Shown: positions 23,791 through 24,367 of the stretch, in pieces
Numbering within the stretch: position 1 is the first letter of the stretch
How the letters are laid out: every line of letters starts with the position of its first letter
From: a virus
Reading direction: 5' to 3' (one strand)
Virus record (IMG/VR): IMGVR_UViG_3300037502_002605
Coordinates: 1 to 24,367 of that record
Length of the DNA stretch: 24,367 nucleotides
Program-made: the position numbers and the translations under genes
Notes under the pieces: model-generated
What the model was told of the DNA's origin: nothing
Databases searched by the model: none
The model's input: the letters and a program-made list of their open reading frames with translations, nothing else

Positions 23791-24052
23791 CAAAATCATC
23801 TAGAGGAAATTCTAGAATTTGTTTATAGTAAGGGTGAGAATTGTCTTTCAAGATAACTGTCTGTAACAATGAATCAGAACTATTCTTTTTCATAAAGTTA
23901 TAATAGTCTTCAAAAAACTTTTTAGTTTTTTCTGCACCAATTTCTGAAATTAAAATAACTTCACTTCTCACTTCATCAATTAAGGCAACTCTTTTATATT
24001 CATCGTTTACATATACTTTAAAAATTTTAAAAGTATTTAAATTAGGACGCAT
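23783..24052 (-). CDS. Small phage protein, unknown function (89 aa)
   Basis: ATG 24052 follows ATGAGGTGAT. The sequence begins with a beta-hairpin-like stretch (FKIFKVYVNDEYKRVALIDE), then EVILISEIGAEKTKKFFEDYYNF and an acidic end. No known motif is seen. It is the first gene of the operon from promoter 24118, with a 5' leader hairpin just upstream, and is coupled to the 153-aa gene (8-nt overlap). Confidence 0.65.
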   Translation of the reverse strand: MRPNLNTFKIFKVYVNDEYKRVALIDEVRSEVILISEIGAEKTKKFFEDYYNFMKKNSSDSLLQTVILKDNSHPYYKQILEFPLDDFDE

Positions 24053-24077
24053 GTTTTATCACCTCATAAATAAATTT

Positions 24078-24107
24078 AAAGGGCACTAATGGTTTATTAG
24101 TGCCCTT
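24078..24107 (-). other. 13-bp perfect hairpin at the 5' end of the 24118 transcript
   Basis: AAAGGGCACTAAT pairs perfectly with ATTAGTGCCCTTT around a 5-nt loop. The predicted start of the promoter at 24118 lies about 4 nt before it. The bases after the stem are TTTAAATTTATTT rather than a solid T run, so it is a weak terminator candidate. It is more likely a 5' stabilising stem, although it may do both for nrdG. Confidence 0.65.
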
Positions 24108-24117
24108 TAGTAACTAT

Positions 24118-24146
24118 ATTATATCATTATTTTTACTACTTGTCAA
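24118..24146 (-). promoter_or_regulatory. Sigma-A-type promoter inside the end of nrdG
   Basis: TTGACA (24146-24141), 17-bp spacer, TATAAT (24123-24118), extended -10 TGA. The spacer end AAAAATAATGA matches the promoters at 19862 and 16765. The -35 box overlaps the final codons of nrdG. The predicted start is about 24111. Confidence 0.9.
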
Positions 24147-24367
24147 TGACTATAACCTTTTTATTTTTAAAAGATTCTTTTATATCAATTACTCTCTGAT
24201 TGCTTGAGCCATACATCTTACCTTCAACATGTAGTTTTTTGATATATCTACCATCAATTAAAATATCAATCATTGGAAGAATTTTATCTGCCCATCCATG
24301 CTTAATTAAAGCTTCGTAAATGTATCCTGTCCAACATACAACTCTTGTCTGTGGTCGCTTTTCTAAT
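24136..24367 (-). CDS. nrdG: Anaerobic ribonucleotide reductase activating protein NrdG, C-terminal part (cut by window edge)
   Basis: The last 76 codons are visible. They read TRVVCWTGYIYEALI, then a short helix, MIDILIDGRYI, and finally MYGSSNQRVIDIKESF. This matches the C-terminus of NrdG (TGY..E, DvLvDG.f, GSsNQRvID). The radical-SAM CxxxCxxC part lies beyond the window. NrdG activates the class III reductase NrdD, so nrdD is expected close by to the right. A class III system suits a phage growing in oxygen-poor conditions and adds deoxyribonucleotide supply to the ThyA/DHFR/Tdk set. Confidence 0.9.
   Translation of the reverse strand, partial: LEKRPQTRVVCWTGYIYEALIKHGWADKILPMIDILIDGRYIKKLHVEGKMYGSSNQRVIDIKESFKNKKVIVIDK

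Noticed and set aside
24078-24107. tRNA or small RNA gene
   Set aside because: A single hairpin only; no cloverleaf or anticodon arm can be drawn. No tRNA genes were recognised anywhere in the window.

Overview
The window is part of a large, AT-rich, lytic-type bacteriophage genome infecting a low-GC Gram-positive (Bacillota) host. Pointers to this are strong AGGAGG-type ribosome binding sites, frequent TTG/GTG starts, sigma-A-type promoters (TTGACA, 17 bp, TATAAT), a two-enzyme endolysin with an LLH-type holin, a receptor-binding tail protein of Gram-positive phage type and many small phage-only genes. Genus and host cannot be fixed from the sequence alone.

Layout. Positions 1-7131 are on the + strand and form the late end of a structural/lysis region: the 3' part of a tail fibre/receptor-binding protein, two small tail-associated proteins, a 115-aa protein resembling a piece of a terminase-type ATPase, an endolysin (amidase, four repeats, glucosaminidase), a one-helix coiled-coil membrane protein and a holin. 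A bidirectional terminator at about 7183-7212 separates this from everything to the right, which is on the - strand and is an early/middle region. Read in its own direction (right to left) it holds: nrdG (end only); four small or unusual genes including a one-helix membrane protein and an intracellular subtilisin; an RNA repair pair (RNA ligase; 5' polynucleotide kinase fused to an HD domain); an ATP-dependent DNA ligase; a cluster of small P-loop/ligase-like proteins; an HTH/zinc-ribbon protein heading a nucleotide operon (thyA, DHFR, ClpP-like protease, HIT protein, thymidine kinase); an unknown gene and a DnaE-type DNA polymerase III alpha subunit; and a small zinc-finger protein with a RuvC-like resolvase.

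The polymerase gene is interrupted by a 1,093-nt group I intron encoding a two-motif LAGLIDADG endonuclease with an N-terminal zinc finger. The splice sites can be placed to the base from P1, P10 and the restored protein sequence, and the intron sits just before the catalytic PDIDVDF motif.

The - strand region is driven by five near-consensus promoters about 3-5 kb apart. Four have TG-extended -10 boxes, and three of those also share most of their spacer. Two promoters are interleaved with terminators so that the terminator's 5' arm lies at or upstream of the promoter's own start point. One 52-aa gene, hidden from normal ORF searches, appears to start with ATT.

Together the genes suggest a phage that makes its own nucleotides (NrdG, ThyA, DHFR, Tdk), its own replicative polymerase, ligase and resolvase, repairs RNA cut by host defence nucleases, and carries two intracellular proteases of unknown target.
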